Source: Apostichopus japonicus
Taxonomy: Eukaryota > Echinodermata > Holothuroidea > Aspidochirotida > Stichopodidae
Assembly (NCBI RefSeq): GCF_037975245.1
Contig: NC_092574.1
Coordinates: 8,777,713-8,841,712, forward strand
DNA length: 64,000 bases
Direction: 5' to 3'
A model generated the notes under the pieces. The model did no database searches. It was not told where the DNA came from and was given only the letters and a program-made list of their open reading frames with translations. Shown one piece after another: positions 23,640 to 41,016 of this stretch (positions within the stretch are counted from its first letter, which is position 1; each line of letters begins with the position of its first letter). The position numbers and the translations under genes are program-made.

Positions 23640-24440
23640 GGTCTGTGCTAGGGCCAAAGGTCAGTGGTCAATGTCGATTAAAAAGCAGCATTTTGACCAT
23701 TAGGCCTTTACGCCCATATAAAACTGACGAAATGGTCGAAACCCTCAACCCTGTGCAAGATACCACGCTGTGTAAATTTATAGTGCAATTGGTAATACGG
23801 AGACGCCAAAGGGATCATATAAGGTCAAAGGTCAAACCTGGCCAAATTTGTGTGAAAAAGTGTGTCGCCAATTGTCTTTTCACCATAAGGCAATGGTGAG
23901 CTTCATGATAAGGCAAGTACCTGTATGTGCGTGGGCATGGGATGTAGGGACTCCCTGTGACTTAATGTTAAAGAGTCAAATGTCAGAGGTCAAATTACAA
24001 AGAAAAGCACGTTTTCAATAATGCATAAGCAAACAAACAGACCAAAATGGTAAAACCATGACCGCGAAGCACTTAAACCTACGTGTGATATCATGTCTGT
24101 CTACATAGACATATGTGTGTCTTTTTAAAAACTTTTTTTTTTTTAAACTATTTTATTAAGCATTATTATTGTATTTATGACTTCTTAAATTTTCCTACTT
24201 TTTATATTTTTATATGTCTTATCAGAGGGCCTCGTGGAAGATTAGCTATTGCTAAACGAGCTACCCTCTTAAAATAAAGTTGAAATAAATAAATAAATAA
24301 ATAAATATCAGTTTCAGTTTACAATTAAGTTTACAATGCGCAAATTAATGCAAAAACACCAAAAGGTTCCGTGTCAGATCAATAGAGGTCAAGGGTCAAA
24401 TTCGTGTGAGTACCAAACTGGCCGTCAATGTGTCGCTATA
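23640..24440. repeat. Degenerate repeats with AGGTCA half-sites
   Basis: Phrases of the type ggtcaaaggtcaaa..ttgtgtga recur at about 23655, 23822, 23970 and 24385, roughly 150-400 bases apart, alternating with diverged sequence. At 23822-23834 there is a perfect DR1 (AGGTCA A AGGTCA). The phrases look like an old satellite, so receptor binding is not implied. Confidence 0.45.
24120..24307 (+). mobile_element. LINE 3' tail
   Basis: A T-rich segment is followed by cagagggcctcgtggaagat, tagctattgctaaacgagct, accctcttaaaataaa and a (AAATA)n-type tail. This layout is typical of the 3' end of CR1/L2-like LINEs. No coding part remains. Confidence 0.6.
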
Positions 24441-25047
24441 ACTACCCCGGTGATATTCCATTTGTCGAAATTTTAATAGTAGGAACAACCTTGTTCTTTT
24501 GGCTATTAAGATTTACGAACATGCCAAATTATCCAAGGGGGTCATTGCCATACTAGTGGTAGGCCTACTGATTGTGTCTGTGAATTGTTTGAATGCATGT
24601 TAAGGGCACTGATATTAATTTAACGTAAACTGTGAAAGATCATGCGGTCAGCCTACGTCTACTTCAAACTTGGTGGGTGTAGGCCTATGGTATTATCGAT
24701 GTGTCCCCAGTGTGATGACATCATAGTGGTCACATACTCAAATTTTGTGTTCATCTGCACCTCCATGGTTGCCTATACCTATGCTTTCTTATTGTTATTT
24801 TTAGCTAATTGTTATGAGGCGAAACTCCCATGTAGCCTACTCCCTTAGCCACACACCCCTGAGCATGAGCTGCCCTTGAGTATACAATATACATGAGTCG
24901 CTTTATATGATGGTCGGAGCTTCAGTTCCTACCCTTCCCCGTTTGGATGGAAACATTTGTCTTTTTCAAGTTCTTTGATGATAATGATCTAAGATAATAA
25001 CACCATCACAAAAGTTCAAGTATACAGAGGTACAATACTTGAGCTTT

Positions 25048-25122
25048 GGTCCTAACAGGACCCTCGGTTCCGAGGGCAGTCTGTGTCCCATCATGTATGC
25101 CATACATGCATGACACAGACTG
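25048..25122. other. Three consecutive hairpins
   Basis: Abutting inverted repeats: GGTCCT/AGGACC (25048-25062), CCCTCGG/CCGAGGG (25061-25076), and cagtctgtgtc/gacacagactg (25077-25122). The last continues as a near-perfect stem (catgtatg/catacatg) with almost no loop. No known RNA family recognised. Confidence 0.6.
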
Positions 25123-26349
25123 TATTGTATGCTCTTCTTCTTCTTACTATTAATTTTAAAACTCAGTCGGGATTATTTTTCTGCTGGAAGATAATGCTCG
25201 TTCATGTAATGAGTCTGTTATCACATTACTGATCATTGTTGTTATTATTCACACTTTACATGTCTTATCTGTCAAAGTGCCCTTAATCTGTAGCATATAT
25301 TCCAAGTTCTGTTTATATCATGGAGAGATATACCACCCCCGACTTTTGATTATAAACAGTTTCGTTATCACATGTACATAATTGCGTCTACACCGTTCCA
25401 TGGATCGTATCCAATGTTAGCCTTTATCTGGATCCCTGAAGGGGAGATAGGGGAGGGCCGGGGTGGGGTATCGACCAGGAAGTACTGTGGGGGTGGTGCA
25501 CGCGAATACCCTTCCCAACCAACCCATCCCACTGTGTACCCTAAAAAAATATACAATCATACCGAGATTAAATTCGTAATCTTTTTTATCGACATGATTG
25601 GAGACAATCCATATTTTATCCATAACAACCACCGTAAATTCACAATTCCGGCAGCGTGTATACTATTTCAGTTAACTGACCGAGTACATAACGGCTACAT
25701 CAAATTATACATTTAGAAGTTGATACGGTCCTTTAAATTCGGCAGGAATATTAGTCGATTTATTATCAAGTTGTACTTTGACTGATTTGTTAATTAAGAT
25801 AATCAAATTAGTTAGTAAACAAACAAATAAACAAGTATTGTGTACAGTGTCTTCATGTTTGCATAAAGACCTATAGAGGATCCATTACTGTGCCAATAAC
25901 TTATCATACTGAAGCTTACAGCCCATACATGTAGTTACAGTTAAAACGGTATATCAAAATGGTGGTCGATTGTCTTTACCATACAGCTATGGTGAGTTTT
26001 TCCTCAGTACTTTAATATGATTTACAGTATAGAGCTGACTAATGCAACTTATACTATTGAAGCGATCAGGCAATGTTGAAAGTAAAAATTTTCCAACCCT
26101 TTCCGTTGTATATTGAGTGACAATACAGGAAGCAATGATGTTATACTATATCAATATGAAATGTATACATGTATTTTAATGATCGCCTGCATTCGTTTAA
26201 GAGGAATATCTTATTGAATTACATATACGTTAGCTTTTGAAATAAATCTTGTAACAATTGTTTTTAGGATATTTTTATTAAAATCATACACAGAATGACG
26301 GGAAACCCCCATATTATATGTTCCATCTTTTCATACAAATACTTCGACC

Positions 26350-26356
26350 TATAAAA
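26350..26356 (+). promoter_or_regulatory. Candidate TATA box upstream of FAXDC2-like
   Basis: TATAAAA, 308 bases upstream of the ATG, with no other clear core element nearby. It fits only if the 5' UTR is about 280 bases and unspliced. An in-frame stop at 26631-26633 bounds the 5' UTR. Confidence 0.25.
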
Positions 26357-26663
26357 CTGAAGTGCCGATTTGTCCAGTGGCGTATACGGCATTGAGTTTG
26401 GTCGGAACTAAACTTGTGTCATCCTGGTTTCCATCAGACGTCACACTCTTAACACAATACTCTACCTCATTCGTATCTTACCCTATCTCCATATATCCCC
26501 CACCCCACCCTAACCCCACCCCCCCCCCCAATCTTGCTGCATGCGTTATAGTAAAACAAGGAATGTTTACGTAGGAACCACTTTTTCACCTTTTGATGAA
26601 GTTATACGTCTCTCCGATCACTATATCACATAGAGCTTCAAGAAGAAGCAGGTTGTCGAGGCA

Positions 26664-31027
<4,364 letters not shown>

Positions 31028-31268
31028 AACATATTAATTAACATATAAAACTGTTAAGAGTATGCCAAAACTTTTTAATCGATATTAATTGGTCGATCGA
31101 GAATGTATATATAAATATTCATGACTTCGATGTCAAACAGCCAGTTGAGACCATTTCCTAAAATGTTAAAACCATTCTATACTGTCCTCCCATGTTATGC
31201 TTCGAAGCACTCGTACTGACAGTATACACAGTTCGTAGTTTTTCATTAGATAGAAACATGATATTCAT

Positions 31269-31639
31269 CAAGGGCGTAGGAACCGGGGGCTGGGGGCGCC
31301 AGCCCCCCCCCAGTGAAAAATATGGAGGGGCGGAAGTATCATTCCGCCCCCCCCCCCGCTTCGCAAGTCAGAAAACCCCTTTTTCATTTCCAAATGAGAA
31401 AAAAATCTCATTTGGATCACCAAATTGCATCTAAGGCCAGGTGAAAATGCAAAATTATTTACAAAATGGAGTGGGTGTTGAAGTGTGCTACATTGCACCA
31501 AATTGCATCTGAGGCCACCTGGAAATGCAAAAAAAATTCCAAAGGGGAGGGGTACACCCCCTCCCCTTAGACCTTCCCCCAGTCCGGCCATCAGTTTTCA
31601 GCCCCCCCCCCCACTCAAAAGTACCTTCCTACGCCACTG
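31269..31639. mobile_element. Non-autonomous hAT-type element with 8-bp target duplication
   Basis: The left end is CAAGGGCGTAGGAA; the right end, inverted, is CAGTGGCGTAGGAA. It is flanked by direct repeats ATATTCAT at 31261-31268 and 31640-31647. 371 bp, G/C-tract rich, non-coding. An 8-bp duplication and CA(G)..TG ends are hallmarks of hAT elements. It lies about 240 bases after the FAXDC2 stop and may be within its 3' UTR. Confidence 0.85.
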
Positions 31640-33791
31640 ATATTCATACTGCTCATACTGTCAATACGGCGCTATATAATATTGCAGTATATAGAAGAAT
31701 TGTCCCGAATGGGTGCCAATGAATGGCGCGACCCATGATCGGTTCTAAATTCATGCTAGATTAAGTAACATGGCCGTACATACAAGCACCACATTGAGTA
31801 GACCCACTAACATTTTCTTCTGAAACTTGTTGAGACCATAATTTGGTATACAAGCAAATTTATATCTCGATTATACACAAAGTTGCATTATAAACCCAAA
31901 CGTGCACTTCCCCAAAGATTTCATTTTATGACTTTTTTTCATCTTCTTTTTTGAAAACGCATCGCTTCCGCTTCATAATTAAAACACAAAGTTTGACCGT
32001 TCGTCAAGATTTGATTATTATTATTTATTATTAAGTGAAAAGGAAAAAGAGTTTTCCGTGGTAAGAAACGTTTCGATTTTGCAGAAGTATAACGTTTAAT
32101 TTGATTACAGTGAATGCATGAAAGCAACTGCGACATTGATCTAATATTTAGCATGCACCAGAATCCTCTGGTTTGCATATAATTCGTTGGAGTATCTTCC
32201 ATATTATTTATGATTGTTCTTTAATTTTACCTTGATTTCAAAAGAACGCAGCCGAATTAACCACCAAACTATAGCAAGCATTGGAGAACATGTACCGAAT
32301 TCGTTATGTCAAAGATGAACAAATTTATCACAATCTTCGTGTACGTTTGCCCCAAACAGTTTTTCTGCATTTGACATTATGATAATTAACGACATTTCGT
32401 AACTTTGCATGTCAACTTTGTAGGTAACTTCAATAATTCTTTTAATGGCAAGGTAAATTAAATATGGTTTATTAAACTTCACTCTGAGATCGAAAACCTA
32501 TTCCAATTATTATCTAAGAATTTAAGAAATAGAATGTGTGGCCCTGTGGTCGTTGAATCCAACTCTAATGCAGGGGTGTGGGGAAGGGCATCCATGAGAA
32601 AAATGGAGGAATTAAATTAAAAACATCAAAGGTTGCATTCTCTAAGGTATATGGCTAGACATTATGTCTACAGCGTCTACATTCCAGTTTGTGCTAAATA
32701 ACTACCTTTAATGTTTTGTGTGGGGTTAAATGAGGAAGGAGGGGGGAGGGGGGGGTTACACCCTCTTGATTCGCGGCTGGGTATATGTACTGCCGAATTC
32801 AATTGGTGAGACTGAAAATGTAATAATAAAAATTTTGTTTCACTCGAAATCAGATACACATGAAAACGTGTTGTGAAGTATAATATCGTTTCTATTTTTG
32901 CAATGTTTATAAAGTGCCATGAAAAATACAAAATTCAAAACGTTTTCGCACGTTTTCCTTTTTCTTTCTGAATTTTTAATGGTACACTTCAATTACATAT
33001 TTTTTAATGAAATATTTGTGACAATATATAAGGTATATTATTTAGATTACTTCCACTAAAACGTCTAAAAACATTCCTTCTTTATATATAGCAATATAAA
33101 TAACTTATAAAAGGAAAACACAAATCCGAGGAAATTACTGATTAACTCACAAACAATTCCATAGAATTTTATAGGGCTATCACGAAATACATTTGTATAT
33201 TTCTTCTTACATATTCTCTCAAGGGATTCGGTTGTTTTGATCTTTGCTTGTGTTTGCCATTTAGTATTTTCTCATCAGTTAAAAGTAAAGTCGTGTGGGT
33301 GACCTTGGCTGTTTCGTTTACAACTATTTCTGGAAATAAAGTATATAAGACCTATCTTTACGTGGCATGTTAATGTTTCAACCGGTTTCCTCCAACTGCA
33401 TAAAGGATTTCTTAGACAAAAATCTTAGTTTAAGTAACTCGGCAAGCAAGCACGAACGCTGTTTAACATATAATTGTAAAAGGTGACAAAAGGAATGCAA
33501 AACACATACACGCACACAGATGCATTTTACATTCAGCGTGAGGTCTCCATTGTATTTTCCATTGTTCAAATCAGCTTCCACTAAACTTAACAATACCCCT
33601 TATTTTTTCTGAGGAAGTGCTGATTCTTTTCAAATGACGTCTAGAGACTTGGAATCCTTTGTTTAATTCCTCAGTCAGAATACAGAACAACTGTGCATAA
33701 AAAAGGAACGAGTTACACGTTTCTTTCACATATTAGAAAGAACCTTCGAATGATAAGTTGTTACCTTTGAAACATATATCTCGCATATATA

Positions 33792-34609
33792 CATGGGCGG
33801 CGATCCGTACTTCCGAGTGGGGGGATATGACCTTGTTGACTATCTAAGCGTAGCGCCACCATGCATGGGTTGGCGCGAAGCGTTCAAGAAAATTTGGGGA
33901 TTTACAAACCCTCTAGATGGCCGGAAACGGCACTTCCCGAGGGTTCCAAGCGCCATATACCCAACTTTAAAATAGGGATATCATGTCCGAATACAAAATA
34001 CTTTTTTTTTTTAATTTCGGGTGTTATTTTGGGAAAATTGCCCCTGTCAATCTTGTTTCAGGCGCTACGTTAGAATGTTCGAGAGCTCTTTTATATTATT
34101 CGATGAAGAAAATGGCCTCATGCAGGCTATTATAGGCCTGCACATGCAATACACAATTACACATAGTTACATTCCTAGGTACCGATTGCTAGGGCATCCA
34201 GGTGAAACGTGTATTAAGCATTACCCTGGTAACATGAGATTCTCAGCTGTTCTAGGGAACATGTACGTGTGTAGGCCTACTATAGGGCCTATATGAATAC
34301 TATGAGGGTGCATATATCGATACCGTGGGCGCAATAATACATTTTGTTGTTATAGGGCCAATGAAGCCTACAGTCAGCTATTCTTGTTTTATAAAGACGC
34401 TTAATTTAAAAAGATCGCACTGCGTTTATGGTAGGCGAGAAATGAAGCTAAAAAAGAGCCGTACATTCACGATGATGCATAAATGTAGGCATGAAAATAT
34501 TCTTATCCCTGGCATTTGGTGGGGGGATATGGTGTATTACATCCCCTCCACCCATTTTCATGGGGGGATATATCCCCCCTTCCCCCCCCCCCCAGGATCG
34601 CCGCCCATG
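33792..34609. mobile_element. Non-autonomous hAT-type element, 818 bp
   Basis: Perfect terminal inverted repeat CATGGGCGGCGATCC / GGATCGCCGCCCATG, flanked by the direct 8-bp repeats CATATATA at 33784-33791 and 34610-34617. Near the left end it shares gttggcgcgaagcgttcaag and ggccggaaacggcacttccc with sequence at 47910-47985. No transposase frame is seen. Confidence 0.85.
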
Positions 34610-37600
34610 CATATATACAAGGACCCTGATCATGTACTATGTATTGTTGCTTTGGTGGTGAATAAATAATTGTTTGTAGAAGAAATCTTTTGAAACCCTA
34701 GTTATACGATAAAGAGTATACAGGAATAAAGTATTATTATAGGGCTCGTGTTTTAACTGTCAAATTGAAAGTTTTATTTTCCAACCAGTTCGAACAGCTG
34801 TAACGAAAATAAAGCGTTAACGGAAAAACTTTTAGATTGTAGTGCATTTTGCTATAAAATGTATATGAGAAATTGAACACGCTTCCACACGTTTCCAAGG
34901 GCAGCACCCACTCCTTTCTAAAATCCTTCGCTTGCTTCTGGCCCTTCCACGAAAGTTCAGCCTCTACCTACGTCAGCCGGGGATAGTTCACCCCCCCCCC
35001 CCCACACACACCTTTGAAATGCACATCACTGCACTGTATTATCTCTATGAAGGTAAAACAATATTCAAGCTTCCTCTTCGAGTCACTTCACTTCTGAAAT
35101 TTATTTTGTGACTAGAGTTATGAATCGTATACAGCAATGGTATGATAACCACTGATTGTTGTTTGCATGGTACAAGACAAGACAAGATTAAGTCTTTTAA
35201 GCAATCGATCTTAGTTGTTTCGGTATGAGAGCAAAGATTATTTTCAGATCACGACCTACATATATTTATAGATATTATATATTATTGATGCTTTCTACAT
35301 AGAGGAAGAAATGTATCCCCTTATTTTCCCATCTGTGTATTCGTTTGTCAAACCTAATGTATTAAAACAAGTTTTAATATTTTCCACAACTTTTAACGTT
35401 TACAGTTGAATATTTGGCATATATATAAGTCTCAAGATTTGGGTATCTAGTTCTTTTAGCCAGCATTTCTCAAAATGTGAGCATATTGATCGGAGAGTAC
35501 AGACCTATATAATTAACGACATATAATTATAAATATGTAAAGCAGACATAACGTAATCCAAAGATATCTATTGAAATTATAAACTTTCAGGATTACGGAA
35601 GCTTTGAATACAGGCGATGGAAGGTAGATGGCTGCGAGGACAATTATAATCGCCTAATCTTGAGGTCGTAAATTCGTTAAAAATGTGATGATACAGACTA
35701 TTACATACAGATTATCATTAATTATAGCTATACTATAGGGATGGGAAAAATCATAGAAGGCTGGATATACTGCGATACAAAACGAACAGATCATAAAATA
35801 GAATGAAACAGATTATTCGACAATTTCAAGATGGTGATTGAGAAAAAATCAACTTTTTTTCCCGTCAGAATATCATAAACTCCAAGTCCATCCAGACTAT
35901 GTCACGGAACAGAGGTGACAAGTTTTGTCGTTACTGATACACGGTTGTGGAACATGAACAGTAGTTACTGTATACTAGTTATGAGTATCGGGTGCAAGTA
36001 TATATGCAATAGAGGTAGATATATGGTATAAGATGATAAGCTCGGCATTGAAGACTCTCATATAGTGGCATGGATGTGGTTGGATTGGTTTTATAGAAAT
36101 TATACAATAATAATCCTTTATAGTACTTAACATGTCTATAACCTGGAAACTTAATTGTTCACACTCACATATGGTCAGGGATATAGTTCGTTATAAACGC
36201 AACGAAACGTTTTCTTAAACGTTTGTTAATAAGCTATACACATATATGAATGTCTAATGTATTTTCATATTATAAGTGTCATAACTATATATTGACGGGT
36301 GTGATATCTTCATAGCATGTAACATTATCTTATTCGTATGGACGTGGGCGTAGATATGCGTCACCGAGTGGAAGAGAGAGAAAGAGGGGGGGGGGGCGGT
36401 GGTGCAGGTGCTAGATTGGAATTACTGACATGTAGTCTAACTGAGTATCATCCCGTTGAGGATGGGTCTAAACACATGGGCAGGGGAAATATACGGTCCT
36501 TTAGCACGTTTCCTGCGCTCCGCCATGAAACACCTCTTAAAAGCCCTGTTTATGTGTTTTGAAATTTTGCATCAACCCTAAGTGTGTGGGCGCCCTTAAT
36601 TGTCAATTATGAACAGATATAATCGACTAAAACAGACAGGAGACGTTCTTTAACGACATTCCAAGCAGGGCCTCCAAACACACAAAGAACAATGGTGTCT
36701 GCGTATGAGCGCGCGGGTAGGAATGATACGTTGCACTTAGGCTATTCCCTCCGGCTAATAAAGTAGGGGCACATGTCCACCGTCCACGTGACCTACCCCC
36801 CCCCCCCACCAAATGAACGCCCATGTCCGCAGATGTGTCTAACTGACGTTAACAACGCGCAAGAAAGTACATCACGCTCGTAAGTCGTTAGTTGCTAGGA
36901 CTGTTATTGCATCTAAAGTATATATATTGCTTCGTGTTCTATGATATATAGGCTATAATAACATTAAGTGTAACAACAACGATGAAAAACCCCGAAAGGT
37001 TGGCCAGATGGTATGTGATACGCCTCTTTAACGATATTTAGTAAAGAGCGTACATGGAGCGGTACGGTCAGCGCGAATCAGTCATTTACGGAATGAACGG
37101 AATGAAAGCAATAATTAAAAATTGAAAATCAGTTAACAAGATGGGCTTCATATAAACAAAAATAACCTCTTTATATAAAGAGCTTTTCGATTCATTCTCT
37201 TGAAAATGTTGTCCCGAAGTAATTATTGGACGTATTGAGAAGTTCTTGGTTCAACGTATTATGAGTGTGGTTTGGGTCATGCGCATAATGTTATTACTAG
37301 AAAGGAAAGTCTATATACATGCAGAAATGGAGTTGAATACATTCTACGGTTTCATCCCTTATACTTTAGGAGACGAACCAAGGGTGATTACAATTTTAGA
37401 CTATTTGAAAGTCAAAAGTTCATCATTATAGGCGTATCGTCGAAATTTTAAATAATTCATATTTATGAGGATATTATTGAAACGTGCTTGTATATCAACT
37501 GATGTCCATGGTGTGGGGTGTGGGGGGGGGGGCTCACCCGTATATCTAGTTATCTACATGCAAAGGAAATGAAATTGTGGTTTATTTTTATCTCATAGAA

Positions 37601-38285
37601 CGGAAAAAAAACAAAAACACTATTGTCAATGAACCTATTTACGAATACATCATTTACTGCAATTCCGAAAATACCATTAACACAAGGATTAAAGGTTGTT
37701 GGTAAGGACTTTTATTATCTTCTTACTATTTTATTACTATCTTATTCTGAACTCTGAGATATATTTATATATGTTTGGATTTTTCAGTTGAACACTTCAC
37801 AAAGAGATGAAACCTCAAACAAAGACGCTTAGGTTATTTAATATATGTCAGGGTTAATTTAGATATGGTGGATGGACTCAAATGCAATTGCTAAATCAAG
37901 GACGAAAAGTCCATTATCTCCCATTTAGAAAAATAAACTCCTCTGAGACAGAAGCATAAGATATTAAAAAAATCAATCTTTTTCAGCCGGACTTTGGTCT
38001 GTTACATAGACGATGAGTTAATAGATGGTAGGCTAAAAAGAAAATGAAATATTAGAAGAAACAAGTTGAAATATGATAATTATCCGAATCATTTGTCTTA
38101 AGCTCCGTTGGTCTTGGTTTGTACAGTCCTCGGTCAATAGTGCGCATTCATACTTTAAATTTGGCTTTTAAACTATAGAAATGTAAAGAATTTCATTTTC
38201 CTGTAGATGGATGATCGCAATCAATTTTGAATTTGATGAATGAATAAAATAAGAATCATTCATTATTCATGACTTTGTTTTAGTT

Positions 38286-38560
38286 TTGTCCATTCTTATT
38301 GTAGTTACCAACCGCCTGTTTAACGTAATGGGCAAAATTGGTTCCTCCCTTTGTACCTTTTGTCATATCGATATAATGAGACCACCCAAGCACAAGTTTT
38401 CTGGAACTGCCTTGTTACCTCAAACTCTCTACCATGATCTGTTTAAGTTTGATAAACAAGTCTGTTTGTCCATGGAATACTTCTGTTTGTCTCTCTTTTT
38501 TTTGGGTAAAATTTCTATTTCTTACAATCCGTTACAAATTATCATAGAGCACTGCAAATG
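38286..38560 (+). mobile_element. LINE remnant (C-terminal region, frameshifted)
   Basis: One frame gives NRLFNVMGKIGSSLCTFCHI. The next frame continues ETTQAQVFWNCLV, matching the CxxC..E..HxFW.C zinc-knuckle-like tail found after reverse transcriptase in many LINEs. Then FFLGKISISYNPLQIIIEHC resembles the following segment. At least one frameshift and stops show that it is dead. Confidence 0.6.
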
Positions 38561-39081
38561 ATATTATTTTTTTTATTTGTAAACGTAATAAAAAAAAATA
38601 TTCAAAGCGATTCTACAATGTGTTATTTAACAAACTATAAAATTTCTCTTACGTGTTGAACAGTTTGATTGCGACAACGGCTGTTACGTAATTATTATAT
38701 TTCACCAGCTTAACAATTGCTTTGTTCTTTTGTCTGTTAGTGTTAAGGTATATATGTACCTCTTCGTTAAAGCATGTCAAACCTTCTTTTATAAGTAATT
38801 TATGTAATTAATGTGCTTAATATTATATTAGATGTATTGTACAATAAGTGGAAGGAGAGGGAAGGCCAAGGAGGTCAGGTGGAGAGTTGTGGTGAGGGGC
38901 AGGGGGTGGGGTGGGTACGAGACAAGCAAAGGCGTACGAATGGGGGAAAACGGGGGAGAACATTTTCCCCTGGAAATCCAAAGTGTACAAAAAGAAGAAT
39001 AAGAACTGTCTAAAAAAGCCACAGCCAATGGTGACAAGCGTCTCAAGTTACAACCTCTTGACACGATCTGAAAACAATCAC

Positions 39082-39444
39082 TTAAAGGCTTAATTAGAGA
39101 CCCCAACTATAGCACGCTACCATGGAAAGTTTCTTGAGATTACGTAATTGACTTGCCTTGGTCGTAGAATGAAGTTCTTACTAATTAGTCTGCAACACCT
39201 GCCACATATTTTTTCTTGTATGAGGGTCTTTGTATGAACGCTGTATGATTAATTACACTGTAGACATGAACTTATTTCCACAAAGTGTTTACACAAAGAG
39301 CCAAATGGTGTTAACAAGCTATGCATGGCTATTTTTTGAAGAGCCTGAGATCGATTTACGACCGTGTCAGGTCGACTACGTAATTACAAAACTTTCCTAG
39401 CTATAGCATGCTATATAATTGGAGCCAATAAAGCAGATATTTAA
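39082..39444. mobile_element. Possible diverged TTAA-flanked element, second family
   Basis: The left end TTAAAGG..gaccccaactatagcacg and right end ctatagcatgctatataatt..ggagccaata..TTAA resemble the ends of the elements at 18217 and 50880. The interior is longer and unrelated by eye. Confidence 0.4.
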
Positions 39445-40117
39445 GTAAGTCTATAGATTGATTCCGGATTGGCACAATACCATTGTCAGTAGCTTTATAT
39501 CATAGAAGTTAGGAAAAATCCTGACATTTATTTTGCGCGCAATATATCAAATCGATGCGTGTTAAGTGTATGCTTACACATCAATGCTTTTTTAATTATC
39601 CATGATTTTTCGATTTTTTTTTCGATTTATTAAACTATGGCCAATTTTTTTTAATGTTTTAACTTAATTTTAGCTTTTTTTCTCTTCTCATTTTCTTTAG
39701 TTCTCTTTTCTTTTATCTGTGATGTGCATGAAGTTCACATTTTACATATGCAAATAACATATAACAAAGACAAGATATACATCCTTGTAAAGCGTGTTAA
39801 CAAATATTTGAGTATAAGCCCCGATACTATCCATGAGTTATTATCAACTTCCACTTATCAAAACACGTTACCTGTAGAATAATTAACATTTAACATATTT
39901 ATTATAACCATATTAGTAGAATGCCTTTAACTGCTTATAACGTTTTCTTTTCCCACAAAGCATCTGTCTACGGAAATGCTGACCTTCCAATTTGTTTACC
40001 AGACAATTTAGGAATCTTAGATATCTCAGAGGGGGAAAAGAGTTTTGATTTTAATTTCTCCGTAACAATGTTTGGGTAGGTTTCGCTTATATTCAAATTC
40101 TTGCTTATATTCAAGAG

Positions 40118-40123
40118 ACCATA

Positions 40124-40187
<64 letters not shown>
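40118..40187. repeat. (ATT)n microsatellite
   Basis: About 23 uninterrupted ATT units. Confidence 0.97.
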
Positions 40188-40190
<3 letters not shown>

Positions 40191-41016
40191 GTAAAAGTGC
40201 ATATTTCCTATAGCCATTGGCAGCACCAAGGGATTCTTGCCCAATGTCCAATCAGGACTCCCCACCCCCTCCCCCACCCTCGTTGGCCACGGTAAGCACA
40301 ACTGGAACATGCTGCATGACACCTACGTTTCCAAGATTTGGGTATAATAGGCTATAACAAAATGGTACACCATTCGGGGGCTTTATCACAATATATCGTG
40401 AGTTGTCAAAGGTCATATACCCAAATTTTGCGACAGGATCTGCGAGTACGTCGATCGCCTACTTAATTTTATCGAAAAAGAATAAGGTGCCATCCTATGT
40501 AATCTCTGTCAACTGATATTTTGTGTCATTATACACAATGTAGTTATATGAGAAAGAACGTCACAAAGTTCTAGGCCTTATTTTTAGGCTAAATATATTC
40601 AAAGTGAAAGCGTCGCAAACAAACGTGAAAATGAGAGTTATTCAGTACAAGTCATACACAAAATTACCACGAAATATACGAATAGAAAAAAATCTAAATT
40701 AGTGGTTCCAGAGAAATGTTGGCGTTGTTAAAAGAACAACCACCAACAACTCATAGGTTACTGAACTTATTTTCTACTAAGTTAACATTCACGACTGAGG
40801 TATTATGTTTTAAGTTCATATTACTTCCTTCTATAATAATCATTAGATAAGTTAATCATTTCATATTTGAATCATTCACTTCCGATAAATTTCATATTTA
40901 CACCGTTCAAAACACGGCTTTCCATCGCTTTTTACTGCTAATTTCGTTTCTTACCTTATTCGAAGGCATGCGTTATTTTGCAAAAAGATCATGAAATTGA
41001 AAACTGGTGAAAACCG

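Larger units (their letters stand above)
22421..26663. other. Region between the divergent VSP and FAXDC2-like genes
   Basis: No coding region supported. It should contain the VSP 5' UTR exon(s) and promoter; a possible UTR donor (ctactc|gtaagt, minus) lies near 23460. It also should contain the FAXDC2 promoter. Other contents: degenerate repeats rich in ggtcaaaggtca-like words (23640-24480), a LINE 3' tail (24120-24307), and a hairpin cluster (25048-25122). Confidence 0.6.
31028..41016. other. Gene-poor region between FAXDC2-like and the GPCR
   Basis: No gene supported. Contents that I can name: hAT-type elements at 31269-31639 and 33792-34609, a LINE remnant at 38286-38560, a possible TTAA element at 39082-39444, and an (ATT)n tract at 40118-40187. 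The stretches 31640-33790, 34610-38280 and 39450-40115 are AT-rich with scattered poly-C/G runs and no recognisable content. Confidence 0.6.

Noticed and set aside
23600-23899. 99-codon plus-strand open frame
   Set aside because: It lies in the ggtcaaaggtca-type degenerate repeats and has no recognisable protein features.
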